DNA of 38,228 nt, taken from the NCBI GenBank assembly GCA_016201205.1, contig JACQDF010000338.1:1-38228 (forward strand), written 5' to 3'. Positions 1 to 8,283 of the stretch are shown one piece after another; the first letter of the stretch is position 1; each line of letters starts with the position of its first letter. The translations under genes and the position numbers were made by a program. Below the pieces are notes generated by a model. The model was not told the DNA's origin and did not search any database. It saw only the letters and a list, made by a program, of their open reading frames with translations. The stretch is from Acidobacteriota bacterium. GTDB lineage: Bacteria; Acidobacteriota; Terriglobia; Bryobacterales; Bryobacteraceae.

Positions 1-142
1 CCTTCGGTCGAGAGTTTGCTAGCCGCTTCCTTCAGCTTTCGCCTCACGGTTAGGCCTTGCGGTTTCGCTACGGTTGCCGTCATCGGCTCCGGTTGGCTCC
101 TTTCATCCAACAAGATTCTGCCCATGCTGGGCACACTGGGGT

Positions 143-222
143 GGGCTTTCAGCCCGCAAGCCCGCTTTCAGCGGGGTTAGCAGTAGCCGCCTGGAAAGGC
201 GGCTGCGGCCAGGATTGGCCGC
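143..222. repeat. Cluster of four short hairpins downstream of the DUF1501 gene
   Basis: Four small inverted repeats follow one another: GGGCT/AGCCC at 143-155, CCCGC/GCGGG at 161-175, GCCGCC/GGCGGC at 186-203 and GCGGCC/GGCCGC at 205-222, with loops of 3-6 nt. They sit directly after the stop of the minus-strand DUF1501 gene. They could act as a Rho-independent-like or RNA-stabilising 3' end, although no T tract follows. They could also be one copy of a dispersed intergenic repeat; that is an inference. In 1-142 I see no gene or other recognisable signal. Confidence 0.5.
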
Positions 223-229
223 CCCACCA

Positions 230-1645
230 TCAGATGAGAATCTCGCGGATCACGTGGCCGTGCACGTCGGTGAGGCGGCGGTTGAGCCCGTTGTGATAGT
301 ACGTCAGCCTGGTGTGGTCAATCCCAAGCAGATGCAGGATGGTGGCGTGGAAGTCGTAAATGGTGACCGGGTTCTCGGCCGCCTTGTACCCCAGTTCGTC
401 AGTGGCGCCGTGCCAATAGCCCGCCTTCAGACCGGCGCCGGCCAGAAACGAAGTAAAGCCTTCCGGGTTGTGGTCCCGGCCGCCCTCACCCAAGCCTTCG
501 CTGATCGGCAGCCGCCCGAATTCCGTGGTGACGACGACCAGTGTTTCCGAGAGCAGTCCGCGCTGCTTCAGGTCCGCGATCAGCCCCGCCGCGGGCCGAT
601 CGAAGGTGCGCGCGTTCTTGGTGTGATTCGCCACCAGATCCTCGTGCGCGTCCCAATTCACACGCGGCGAGCCGAAATGGCCGCCGTTGAACAATTGCAC
701 GGAGCGAACACCCCGCTCGATGAGCCGCCTGGCGAGCAGGCAGTTGTAGCCGAATCCGCGCGAGGCCGGGTCGTTCAGGCCGTACAGCTCCTTCGTCTTT
801 TCGCTCTCGCCGGCAATGCTGGTCACCTCCGGCGCGGTCAACTGCATCTTGGCCGCCAGCTCATAGGCTTTGATCCGCGCCACCAGCGCATCTTCGCCCG
901 GGTTCTGCATGAGGTGCCGCTCGTTGATTTCGGTGAGCAGGTCGTAGGTGGCCGCCTGCACCGGGGCGGAAACAGACGGGGGCGGGCGCAGATCCGCGAT
1001 GGGATTGCTTTCGCCGCCAAACACGACTCCCTGATGGGCCGCGGGCAGGAATCCATTGCCCCAGTTGGCCACTCCGCAGGGTGGCACTCCACGCGGATCG
1101 GGCAGCACCACGAACGATGGCAGGTTCTCATTGTCCGAGCCGAGTCCGTAGCTGATCCACGAGCCGACGCTGGGGAAGCCCTGAAAGATGAAGCCGGTGG
1201 ACATCTGGAAAATGGCGGGCCCGTGGGCGTTGCTGCGGGACACCATCGAGTGAAGGAACGTCAGATGGTCGGCCTGCCGCGCCAGATGCGGCAGCAAATC
1301 GGAAACCCACTTGCCGCTTTGGCCGTAACGGCGGAACTCCCACGGACTCTTCATCAGCGCCCCTCGTTTGCCGAAGAAAGGCTTGATGGTGTTGGCGCCC
1401 TGCGTCTCCCTGCCGTGATGTTTCGCCAGTTCCGGCTTGTAATCGAAGGTGTCGACGTGACTGATGCCTCCGGGCAGCGAGATGAGAATCACGTGCTTTG
1501 CCTTAGGGGCAAAATGAGGCGCAGTTGAGGCGGCCTGCGCTTCGAGTTGCGCGAGCGCGATGCCCGCCATCCCGCCACCGATCTCCCACAGCAATTCGCG
1601 GCGCGTCGGTTTGCGATTCGTTTTAAGGCACGTAGATAAACTCAT
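230..1645 (-). CDS. DUF1501 family protein, Tat-exported
   Basis: A 471-residue protein of the DUF1501 family, which is related to the sulfatase/alkaline-phosphatase fold and common in Planctomycetes, Verrucomicrobia and Acidobacteria. The N-terminus carries a twin-arginine signal (TRRELL at about residues 14-19, followed by a short hydrophobic stretch ending near AQAAS), so export of a folded protein is expected. Family-like blocks are visible: HVILISLPGGISHVDTFD near residue 50, LHSMVSRSNAHGP near 110, and TEFGRLP with a following GRDHNPEGF near 375-395. Length is normal for the family. The start overlaps the end of the upstream DUF1549/DUF1553 gene by 23 bp, so the two are probably co-translated, and this pairing is the usual one. 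Substrate and reaction are not established for the family. Confidence 0.93.
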   Translation of the reverse strand: MSLSTCLKTNRKPTRRELLWEIGGGMAGIALAQLEAQAASTAPHFAPKAKHVILISLPGGISHVDTFDYKPELAKHHGRETQGANTIKPFFGKRGALMKSPWEFRRYGQSGKWVSDLLPHLARQADHLTFLHSMVSRSNAHGPAIFQMSTGFIFQGFPSVGSWISYGLGSDNENLPSFVVLPDPRGVPPCGVANWGNGFLPAAHQGVVFGGESNPIADLRPPPSVSAPVQAATYDLLTEINERHLMQNPGEDALVARIKAYELAAKMQLTAPEVTSIAGESEKTKELYGLNDPASRGFGYNCLLARRLIERGVRSVQLFNGGHFGSPRVNWDAHEDLVANHTKNARTFDRPAAGLIADLKQRGLLSETLVVVTTEFGRLPISEGLGEGGRDHNPEGFTSFLAGAGLKAGYWHGATDELGYKAAENPVTIYDFHATILHLLGIDHTRLTYYHNGLNRRLTDVHGHVIREILI

Positions 1646-4310
1646 TGGAATTCAAAAGGACCCGTGCATAAGCAGCCAGCGATTGGGCGGCAATAAATCC
1701 CGCATCGCGCTCGATTTCCTTTGCCTCCGGCTTGCGCCCATACAACAGATGATAGGCGAGGCGGATCTGCTCGGTACGGCCCCGCGGGGCCTCCCGCTCG
1801 AGACGCCGGGCAAACAGACCGGCCTGGCGAATCACGAATTCATTGTTCATCAGCGCCAGCGCCTGCACCGGAGTGTTCGATATCGCGCGTTGCGGCGTGG
1901 CTACCGAAGGATCGGGGCAATCAAAGCTGTCCATCATGATGCGCTCGCCGCCGCGCACAACAAGCCTGTAAACGGCCCGGCGCCACACCTCGGGTCCGTC
2001 ATTGTTGAGAGCAGCGTAGATGTAAGAGCCGCGGCTGCCCTTCTTCTGGAGAAGGAAGCTCGGGCCGCTGGCTTCGGGATTCAGATTGCCGCTGACGTCG
2101 AGAATCGAATCGCGGAGCATCTCGGCGTCCATCCGCTTGAGCGGCATGCGCCACACCAGACGATTCCCGGCGTCGATGGCGAATGCTTTCTCCTCGATGG
2201 CCGCCGATTGCTGATAGGCAAGCGTGCTCACGATCTGGCGGTGCAGCCACTTGAGGCTCCAGCCATTCTCGATGAAGGCCACCGCGAGCCAGTCGAGCAG
2301 CTCCGGATGCGACGGCCGGTCGCCGTTGACGCCGAAATCGCTCGGCGTATTCACGATTCCGTTGCCGAAGTGGTAGTACCAGACGCGGTTGACGACCACC
2401 CGGGCGGTCAGCGGATTCTTTGAGCTCGCGATCCAGTTTGCCAGAGCGAGACGCCTGGGGCCGGCATCCTTCGAATCCGCCGGCAGCGGCTCGCCGCCAA
2501 GGGCGCTCAACACGCCCGGCGAGACCTCCTCGACAGGGCGTTTCACATTGCCGCGTTCGAGCAGATAGGCTTTTTCCAGCTCGCGGGGTTTGGCGGCGTA
2601 GAGAGTCACGACGGCGGGCGCCTCATCCATGTTGCGCTGAAGCCGTTCGATCTCCGCCAGCATCCTCGAGCGCTCCGTGCGCGCTTCCGGGGTGAGCGCC
2701 GCCTCGATCTCCTCCCCGGAGACCGTGGGCAACTCGACTTCCACGTTGCCGACGTGATCGAGCGAAGAGCAAAGCGTGCGCCAAACCTGGCCATCGTCGG
2801 AAGCGTCCAGCCGGTACACCGACACCGCACCGTCTTTGGAGCCGCGGCGCAAATCGCTCGAGAAGCGGATCTCGCTGACGGCTCCCGGCTGTTGGAAGCG
2901 GATCTCGATGGTCTGCGGCTTATCGGGAGTGGCCGTCTCCTCCGCCGTCCAGTTCTCGATGCGGTGGCCGGCGGGAGACAGCTCCAGAAAATCAAGGTGG
3001 GCTTTCTTGCCGCCATGGCTGCTGATCACGAAACGGAAGCAGCGGGCGCGAGTCTCGGAGAATTGATTGCGGTTCCAGATGGGGTTCACGGCGATGCGGC
3101 GCGGCTCGCCGGCCCGCTGCCTGTCGAACTCCTGGTAGCGGGTGATCAGCAGTCTCGCGCGCACGGGGTCTTCGATGTCCGCCAGCCGTTTGCGGGCCTC
3201 GTCCATCTCTTTGCGCAAGGGCTTCAGGTACTCAGCCCGGAGCTTGCGCTGCTGACCGGTGGCGACTTCCCGCTCGCCGAATCCGACAGCGGAAAAGAAC
3301 GCAGTCATCCGGTAGTAATCGCGCGAAGGGATCGGATCGAACTTGTGATCATGACAGCGGGCGCAGTTCACGGTGAGCGCGAGAAAGCTGTGGCCCACTG
3401 TGGTGACCATGTCGTCCAGCTCATCCATGCGGGCCTGCAAACGCAGCGTTTCGTCCTTATTGAGCACGGCGCTGACGGAATCCCACGGTCCAGCCACCAG
3501 GAATCCGGTGGCGGCAACCGTCTTGGGATCCTCCGGGTTGAGCACGTCGCCGGCGATTTGCTCGCGAATGAACTGGTCGTAAGGCTTGTCCTGGTTGAGC
3601 GATTCGATGACCCAGTCGCGATAGGGCCAGGCGTTCATGCGCTCGTAGTTGTGCTCGCCGCCGTCGGTCTCACCGAAGCGCACGACATCGAGCCAGTGGC
3701 GCGCCCATCGTTCGCCGTAATGGCGCGACTGAAGCAAGCGCTCGACCGCCTGTTGGTATGTCTGGCCGTAGTCTTCGGATTTCGGCGGCAGTCCGGTGAG
3801 ATCGAAATAGAGCCGGCGGATCAGGGTGCGGGGATCGGCGGGTGGATTGAAGTCCAGACGCTTCTCGCGAAGTTTCGCCAGCAGAAATGCGTCAATGGGA
3901 TTGGCAGCGCCGGCGATCGCCGGCGGCGTCCGCTTCAACGGCGGCTCGAAAGCCCACCAGCGCTGCCGGTTGCTGGTGGTTTTGCCGCCATCCCACGGCG
4001 CTCCGGCATTGATCCAGTCGCCGACAGCGGTAGTCGTGGCGGCGTCGAGCTTCTCGCCGGGCGGCATTTTGCCTTCCACGATCCATTGGTACAGGCGGCT
4101 CCCGGAGGCATCGCCAGGGACGATGGCGGGGCCGTGCTTGCCTCCCTTGAGGAGCGAGTCACGGCTCGAGATATCGAAATCGCTGAGATGCGCGCTTCCA
4201 GCGCCGTGGCATTTTGCACACTGCGTCGCCAGCAGACGCCCGACTGCATCCGGAGGCGCGGCAGGGGCGCCGGCCGCAAGCAGAGAGATCGTGGATATCC
4301 AGCCCAGCAT
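1623..4310 (-). CDS. DUF1549/DUF1553 protein with Planctomycete-type cytochrome c domain
   Basis: A large exported protein of 895 residues. A short signal peptide (about 1-18) precedes a haem c motif CAKCH at residues 31-35, matching the PSCyt1 domain. The DUF1549 domain follows, with FGETDGGEHNYE and the typical second cysteine motif CARCHDHKFDPIPSRDYY. A middle segment (about 410-530) has discoidin-like features (a HFLELSP-like LDFLELSPAG and EIRF-type strands). DUF1553 closes the protein with NRVWYYHFGNGIVNTPSDFG and RRAVYRLVVR-like blocks. Families of this type always travel with DUF1501, which follows here with a 23-bp overlap. The role is unknown; oxidative metabolism of complex carbohydrates has been suggested for relatives. 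The start is supported by a -10-like AATAAT exactly 6 nt upstream, implying a leaderless message. Confidence 0.93.
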   Translation of the reverse strand: MLGWISTISLLAAGAPAAPPDAVGRLLATQCAKCHGAGSAHLSDFDISSRDSLLKGGKHGPAIVPGDASGSRLYQWIVEGKMPPGEKLDAATTTAVGDWINAGAPWDGGKTTSNRQRWWAFEPPLKRTPPAIAGAANPIDAFLLAKLREKRLDFNPPADPRTLIRRLYFDLTGLPPKSEDYGQTYQQAVERLLQSRHYGERWARHWLDVVRFGETDGGEHNYERMNAWPYRDWVIESLNQDKPYDQFIREQIAGDVLNPEDPKTVAATGFLVAGPWDSVSAVLNKDETLRLQARMDELDDMVTTVGHSFLALTVNCARCHDHKFDPIPSRDYYRMTAFFSAVGFGEREVATGQQRKLRAEYLKPLRKEMDEARKRLADIEDPVRARLLITRYQEFDRQRAGEPRRIAVNPIWNRNQFSETRARCFRFVISSHGGKKAHLDFLELSPAGHRIENWTAEETATPDKPQTIEIRFQQPGAVSEIRFSSDLRRGSKDGAVSVYRLDASDDGQVWRTLCSSLDHVGNVEVELPTVSGEEIEAALTPEARTERSRMLAEIERLQRNMDEAPAVVTLYAAKPRELEKAYLLERGNVKRPVEEVSPGVLSALGGEPLPADSKDAGPRRLALANWIASSKNPLTARVVVNRVWYYHFGNGIVNTPSDFGVNGDRPSHPELLDWLAVAFIENGWSLKWLHRQIVSTLAYQQSAAIEEKAFAIDAGNRLVWRMPLKRMDAEMLRDSILDVSGNLNPEASGPSFLLQKKGSRGSYIYAALNNDGPEVWRRAVYRLVVRGGERIMMDSFDCPDPSVATPQRAISNTPVQALALMNNEFVIRQAGLFARRLEREAPRGRTEQIRLAYHLLYGRKPEAKEIERDAGFIAAQSLAAYARVLLNSNEFIYVP

Positions 4311-4327
4311 CGGTCTATTATTCTCCT
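4311..4327. promoter_or_regulatory. Candidate symmetric bidirectional leaderless promoter
   Basis: Only 17 bp separate the ATG at 4310 (minus) from the ATG at 4328 (plus). On the plus strand TATTAT (4316-4321) ends 6 nt before ATG 4328. On the minus strand AATAAT (complement of 4317-4322) ends 6 nt before ATG 4310. The same A/T block can therefore serve as a -10 element in both directions, with transcripts starting at or next to each start codon. No clear -35 boxes were found. Confidence 0.5.
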
Positions 4328-4372
4328 ATGCTACTCCTTGCATCGCTGTTGTGCTGGGCGGCGGAGAAATAA
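4328..4372 (+). CDS. Possible 14-codon leader peptide before the TlpA-like gene
   Basis: A short reading frame encodes MLLLASLLCWAAEK, a hydrophobic signal-like peptide. Its ATG is positioned exactly 6 nt after a TATTAT -10-like box. Its stop TAA overlaps the ATG of the downstream redoxin gene (TAATGA), so translation could be coupled. It may be a genuine leader or an ancestral start left behind when the gene re-initiated downstream. Sequence alone cannot tell whether it is translated. Confidence 0.3.
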   Translation: MLLLASLLCWAAEK

Positions 4373-5532
4373 TGACCCTGCTTGCATTCTTCCTGGCGGC
4401 CCATGAAATCGCCGGCCTGTGGCACGCCGCCGTCCTGAATTCCGCAGGCGAGCCGGTCGCCTTTCAGCTCGAGCTGAGCCGCAAAGGCAACCACTGGCAA
4501 GGCGCCTTGATCAACGGCCCGGATCGCAATCTCTCGACCGCGGGAACGTTCGACGGCAAGGCGCTTCGTCTCGAGTTCAATTACTGGGACGGCGTGCTGG
4601 AAGCGACCCTCGACCAAGGGCGGCTCGAGGGCGTCTTCACTCGGACGTATCAGAAGACGAAGCTGGTGCGAAAGTTCCGGGCGCAACGCGAGCCTGTCTA
4701 CGTCCCCGGCAAACCCGCCGGCGCCAGCGTCCAAGGGGAATGGATCCTCGAAGTTCACGACACCCGGCGAAGCGTTTGGCGGGCGCAGTTCCGGCAAAAC
4801 GGCAACCGGCTCGAGGGGACGCTGATTCCCGTGACCGGCGATTCGGGCGTCCTCACCGGGTACATCGAGGAAAACACGCTGACCCTCAGCCGGTTCGACG
4901 GCATCCGGGCCACTCTGCTCAAGGCGCGTGTCACTTCGCAAGGGACGCTGGACGGCAAGCTGAATTCGACGAGTCCGCTCACCGGGCGGCGCGCCGGACA
5001 GGCGGCCATCGCACCCCCGGACGCGGCTGCCTATACGCGCATGCGCAATTCGCAAGAGCCTTTGCGCTTCGCGTTCGAGGACTTGGACGGCTGGATCATC
5101 TCCTCCGCCGACCCGCGCTTCCACAACAAAGTCCTCATCGTAACGATCACCGGGAGCTGGTGTCCGAATTGCCACGATGAAGCGCCGTTGCTGAAAGAAT
5201 TGTACGAGCGCTACCGCCGTCTCGGTCTCGAGATCGTCGCCATTGGATTCGAGTACACCGGCGACGCCGGGCGCGACAAGCGCCAACTACGGCTGTTCGC
5301 GCAGAAGCACGCCATCTCTTATCCCGTGCTGTACGCGGGCTCGACGGATGAAGCGGCCGCAAAACTCCCGCAACTGGAGAACTTCGGGGCGTATCCGACG
5401 ACGATCTTTATCGGCCGCGACGGCCGTGTGCGCGCGATTCATGCGGGATTCGACGGGCCCGCCACCGGCGAGCGCCACCTCCAACTGAAGCGCGAGATGC
5501 ACCAACTCGTCGGGCGTCTATTGGGAGAGTAG
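4372..5532 (+). CDS. Exported TlpA-like thioredoxin-fold protein with N-terminal beta-rich domains
   Basis: A 386-residue protein. The open frame extends further upstream but into the opposing DUF1549 gene, so the ATG at 4372 is preferred: it has GGAG 6 nt upstream and begins a signal-like MTLLAFFLAAHE. Residues of roughly 12-100 and 120-220 form two beta-rich repeats (IAGLWHAAVLN and VQGEWILEVHD) of the kind found before redoxin domains in acidobacterial TlpA homologues. The C-terminal thioredoxin fold has the redox motif WCPNC (C264, C267) and the FGAYPTT cis-proline region. It is likely a periplasmic thiol-disulfide reductase or haem-maturation helper. Its 3' end overlaps the convergent gene at 5518 by 15 bp. 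Confidence 0.88.
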   Translation: MTLLAFFLAAHEIAGLWHAAVLNSAGEPVAFQLELSRKGNHWQGALINGPDRNLSTAGTFDGKALRLEFNYWDGVLEATLDQGRLEGVFTRTYQKTKLVRKFRAQREPVYVPGKPAGASVQGEWILEVHDTRRSVWRAQFRQNGNRLEGTLIPVTGDSGVLTGYIEENTLTLSRFDGIRATLLKARVTSQGTLDGKLNSTSPLTGRRAGQAAIAPPDAAAYTRMRNSQEPLRFAFEDLDGWIISSADPRFHNKVLIVTITGSWCPNCHDEAPLLKELYERYRRLGLEIVAIGFEYTGDAGRDKRQLRLFAQKHAISYPVLYAGSTDEAAAKLPQLENFGAYPTTIFIGRDGRVRAIHAGFDGPATGERHLQLKREMHQLVGRLLGE

Positions 5533-6027
5533 CTTCCAGCCTTTGCCCTCTCGCTGGAGGATCAGCGGGGCCAGTGAGGCAGGTTGGTTCGCGACGCCGT
5601 GCGTGTTGCTGACGATCTCGATGCGATCGGGCGTGAATTCGACCAGCAGATAGTTGGGGCCCGCGGGACCGCCCGGGAAAAACTTCTCCCAGCCGTCGCG
5701 CCAGCGGCGGCGGCGCTCGGCGACATCCTCGACGATCCGCGCGTGGCCCAGCAGCGTGACGTAATTCGGGCCCGCGGGATCGTAACACGCGACTGTCGAG
5801 CGCGGATTCCTGCGGATCTGGCCCACTTTGCGTGTTTTCGGATTCGTCCCAAACCAGATCCGCATGTCCGCTTCCGTCGCAAGCGGCTCCATCAGGCGCG
5901 CCTGCGGCTGGCCCCCGTCGAGGGTGATCAGGAAGCAGTAGCGGGCGCTCGAAATCACCGCCCGGGCCGCCTCGAGCTCCTTCTCTCCGGCAGCCACTTG
6001 CAGCGCAAACAGGACAAACAGAAGCAT
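5518..6027 (-). CDS. Exported pyridoxamine-5'-phosphate-oxidase-fold protein
   Basis: A 169-residue protein starting MLLFVLFALQVAAGE, a signal peptide, followed by a split-barrel flavin-binding-like domain: YCFLITLDGGQPQARLM, IWFGTNPKTRKVGQIRRNP and a YVTLLGHARIV strand. The pattern fits general-stress-protein-26/PNPOx-like proteins, which bind FMN, F420 or haem. An upstream in-frame ATG exists but lies within the preceding gene. The start at 6027 overlaps that gene's TGA by one base (TGATG), a clear coupling signal. It is the third gene of the cytochrome/flavodehydrogenase operon. An exported member of this normally cytosolic fold is uncommon. The ligand cannot be told from sequence. Confidence 0.82.
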   Translation of the reverse strand: MLLFVLFALQVAAGEKELEAARAVISSARYCFLITLDGGQPQARLMEPLATEADMRIWFGTNPKTRKVGQIRRNPRSTVACYDPAGPNYVTLLGHARIVEDVAERRRRWRDGWEKFFPGGPAGPNYLLVEFTPDRIEIVSNTHGVANQPASLAPLILQREGKGWKLLSQ

Positions 6028-7241
6028 CAGCGATCGAACATCAGCAGCGACTTGTCGATGTGCTTGAGAGTGGGTTTCCCGCTCAGCCCCATCGCCAGCG
6101 CCAGCTCCGTCTCGAGCAATTGAAGCGCCTTCTCGACGCCGGGCTGGCCGAAGGCGCCCAGCCCCCACAGCGTCGGGCGTCCGATCATCACGGCGCTTGC
6201 GCCCATCGCCAGCGCCTTGAGAATATCCGTCCCGCGGCGGAAACCGCTGTCGATCAGAATCGGCAACTTACCGCCGGCGGCTTGTGCAATCTCCGGCAGC
6301 ACTTCGATCGTCGCCGGCGCGTAGTCCAGATACCGCCCGCCGTGGTTGGAAACCACAATGCCATCAGCGCCATGCTTTACAGCAAGGGCCGCATCCTCGG
6401 CCGTGAGAATCCCCTTCACCAGAACAGGCACATTCGCCCACTCCTTGATCCGGCTGAGATGCGACCAGTCCATGCGCGACACGAGGACGGGATCAAGGCG
6501 GTAGGGATGCGGCGGCTCGGCCTCGCCTCTCCGGCGGCGGGGCGCGTTGCTCGTGCCTGCGCCGCCGCCCCCGGGCGGCACCTGCACGCGGATGCGATCG
6601 CGCAGCAGCCGCTCGCGATGCGAATTGTACGGCCCATCCACGGTCCATACGACCACCTTGTAGCCCAACGCAACCGCCCGCTGGATGCGCTCCCGGGTCG
6701 CGTCCAGGTCCTCGCGGGCATAGAGCTGCCACCATTTGACAAAGCTCGTTGCCTCGGCCACCTTTTCCATCGGATAGCTCGAGTTGCTGCTCACGCAGAG
6801 GATGGTTTTCGCCGCCGCGGCAGCTTTGGCCGTCGCGATTTCGCCATCCGGGTGAGCCAACTGGTGGCCTGCCATGGGCGCGATCAGAATCGGCATCTCA
6901 ACCCGGGCGCCGAACAGCGTCGTGGAAAGATCCATGTGCTCGGTGTTCACCAGCATGCGCGGCCGCAGATGGATGCGGTCGAAGGCGTCGCGGTTATGGC
7001 GCAGCGACCACTCATTGTCGACGCCGCAGGCGATGAAATCGTAGTTCTGCTTCGAGATGCGAGCGCGGCAGAGAGGCTCGAGCTCGAAGACATTCGCCAT
7101 TTCGTCCAGGCCCGGCAGAAGGTCCGGGTTGTAGGGCAGTTCGCGCTGGGAGCGGGCGAGCGGTGAGGCCGCCAGGAACGCGGCAAATTGCCTCAGCGCG
7201 CGCCGGCGCGAAAGTCTCATCGAGTGTTTATCGTTGTTCAT
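6027..7241 (-). CDS. Tat-exported FMN-dependent 2-hydroxy-acid dehydrogenase
   Basis: A 404-residue alpha-hydroxy-acid oxidase/dehydrogenase of the LldD, glycolate-oxidase and flavocytochrome b2 family. The N-terminus has a Tat-type signal, SRRRALRQF near residues 11-19, so the folded FMN enzyme would be exported. The TIM-barrel active site is complete: QLY tyrosine, WTVDGP aspartate, LVKGIL with K276, and SNHGGR with H300 and R303, then DSGFRRGTDILKALAMGA and IGRP for FMN phosphate binding. The product is therefore expected to oxidise a 2-hydroxy acid such as lactate or glycolate (family knowledge; substrate not determined). A second possible start is ATG at 7220. It overlaps the upstream five-haem cytochrome gene by 14 bp, which suggests that the cytochrome is the electron acceptor. 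Confidence 0.92.
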   Translation of the reverse strand: MNNDKHSMRLSRRRALRQFAAFLAASPLARSQRELPYNPDLLPGLDEMANVFELEPLCRARISKQNYDFIACGVDNEWSLRHNRDAFDRIHLRPRMLVNTEHMDLSTTLFGARVEMPILIAPMAGHQLAHPDGEIATAKAAAAAKTILCVSSNSSYPMEKVAEATSFVKWWQLYAREDLDATRERIQRAVALGYKVVVWTVDGPYNSHRERLLRDRIRVQVPPGGGGAGTSNAPRRRRGEAEPPHPYRLDPVLVSRMDWSHLSRIKEWANVPVLVKGILTAEDAALAVKHGADGIVVSNHGGRYLDYAPATIEVLPEIAQAAGGKLPILIDSGFRRGTDILKALAMGASAVMIGRPTLWGLGAFGQPGVEKALQLLETELALAMGLSGKPTLKHIDKSLLMFDR

Positions 7242-7716
7242 GGCAATACAGACAATCGTTGGAGGCGCCCCTGGCGCGGTGGCAATCCATGCAGGCTTGC
7301 ATGCCGACCTCCTTTTCGCGGCGCAGGACGTCCCGCTCGGCCACCGGACCGTGGCAGGTTTCGCAATTGACGCCGTCCACGCTCACGTGCTTTTTGTGAT
7401 TGAAGAAGACGTAGTCTGGAATGCGGTACACCCGGGCCCAGGGGATCTTCCTGGCAGCGTTGTGGAATTCGGCGAGTCTGGCGATGTGCGGGCTCTCTTT
7501 CTTCACGGCCTGATGGCAACTCATGCAAAAGGAGGCCGGCGGCAGGGTGGCAAAGTCGCCCGGATCCGGCATCGGATGGCATTGCTTGCAATCGAGGCCG
7601 CCTGCAACATGCGTCTTATGGCTGAACGGCAGCGGCTGATCCGGCGCGGGACGCTGGATCCTGGGCGCGGAAACCTGGCCAAATAACAAAAGCGTGATGC
7701 AGAGAATCAAGTGCAC
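7228..7716 (-). CDS. Periplasmic five-haem cytochrome c (c3/c7-like)
   Basis: A 162-residue protein with a signal peptide (about 1-17) and five CxxCH haem motifs: CKQCH (43-47), CMSCH, CETCH, CMDCH and CLYCH. Extra histidines in PFSHKTH and FFNHKKH precede motifs 1 and 3 in the way seen in cytochrome c3/c7 proteins, where they act as distal ligands. Start codon GTG at 7716 lies 8 nt after a TAAAAT box on the minus strand, with no Shine-Dalgarno sequence, so this is the likely first gene of the operon with a leaderless message. It is followed, with overlap, by the flavodehydrogenase and then the PNPOx-like protein. It is likely a periplasmic electron carrier. Confidence 0.93.
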   Translation of the reverse strand: MHLILCITLLLFGQVSAPRIQRPAPDQPLPFSHKTHVAGGLDCKQCHPMPDPGDFATLPPASFCMSCHQAVKKESPHIARLAEFHNAARKIPWARVYRIPDYVFFNHKKHVSVDGVNCETCHGPVAERDVLRREKEVGMQACMDCHRARGASNDCLYCHEQR

Positions 7717-7724
7717 CGCCGCCT

Positions 7725-7730
7725 ATTTTA
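7725..7730 (-). promoter_or_regulatory. Candidate -10 element for the cytochrome operon
   Basis: TAAAAT on the minus strand, 8 nt before the GTG start at 7716. It implies a leaderless or near-leaderless transcript. No obvious -35 box was seen. Confidence 0.4.
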
Positions 7731-7779
7731 CTTCACCTTCAGCACGACCATGGCAGCGCCCCCGGCGATCTCGAGGCGC

Positions 7780-8283
7780 CTACCGGACAGGCGTGCCATA
7801 AGGAACCAGCGTCTTGATGCGCTCGGCGCCGTCCACGCGGGCGATCTTCCAGGAGCTGCCCACTTTCTCGAGATACATCCACTGCACTTCGTTGCGGTCC
7901 TGGTAGACGTATTCCACCCGCACCTTCACTTCGCGATCGGTAAGCGGCTGCGGCTCCTGAAGCGCGATGCCTTTGATCGGCGCGTTGGTCTCTTTGAGGT
8001 ACTTCGCGAAACCCGCTTCAGTCGCCTCGGCGACAGCTTTGCGCAGCGATGCTTCCATCTGGCCGGTGTGCGCGGCAAGGTAATCCGCCGCCTTGCCGTC
8101 GCGAGCGGCATCGAGCATGGCGTAGATGGCATCCTGCGGCGTCGCGTCGGACTTGGCCGAAGCTCGCGCCATCCATCTCGAGAAATCGAGCGCCTGAAAG
8201 CCGCCCTTGCGATAGACGGCCGCCCCGAGAGCCACGGCGAGAATTCCGGCCGTGATCAATTGCGCCTGGCGCTGCTTGGTCAT
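7780..8283 (-). CDS. Single-pass membrane protein with NTF2/DUF4878-like domain, last gene of the SPFH operon
   Basis: A 167-residue protein. An N-terminal transmembrane anchor (ITAGILAVALGAAVY, about 10-24) is followed by a soluble domain: helices around DAIYAMLDAARDGKAADYLA, then beta strands VKVRVEYVY, WMYLEKVGSSWKIARV. The helix-then-sheet layout resembles small NTF2-like or DUF4878 domains; that assignment is tentative. The start ATG overlaps the stop of the preceding HflK-like gene by 4 bp (ATGA), so it belongs to the ATPase-HflK/HflC operon. A role as accessory subunit of that membrane complex is inferred from position only. Confidence 0.75.
   Translation of the reverse strand: MTKQRQAQLITAGILAVALGAAVYRKGGFQALDFSRWMARASAKSDATPQDAIYAMLDAARDGKAADYLAAHTGQMEASLRKAVAEATEAGFAKYLKETNAPIKGIALQEPQPLTDREVKVRVEYVYQDRNEVQWMYLEKVGSSWKIARVDGAERIKTLVPYGTPVR

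Noticed and set aside
74..1528. 484-residue open frame on the plus strand
   Set aside because: It is antisense to the DUF1501 gene. Its residues show only reverse-frame composition and no family motif.
3826..4371. Upstream extension of the TlpA-like gene by 182 codons
   Set aside because: It overlaps the start region of the DUF1549 gene. The ATG at 4372 gives a signal peptide and has a Shine-Dalgarno sequence.
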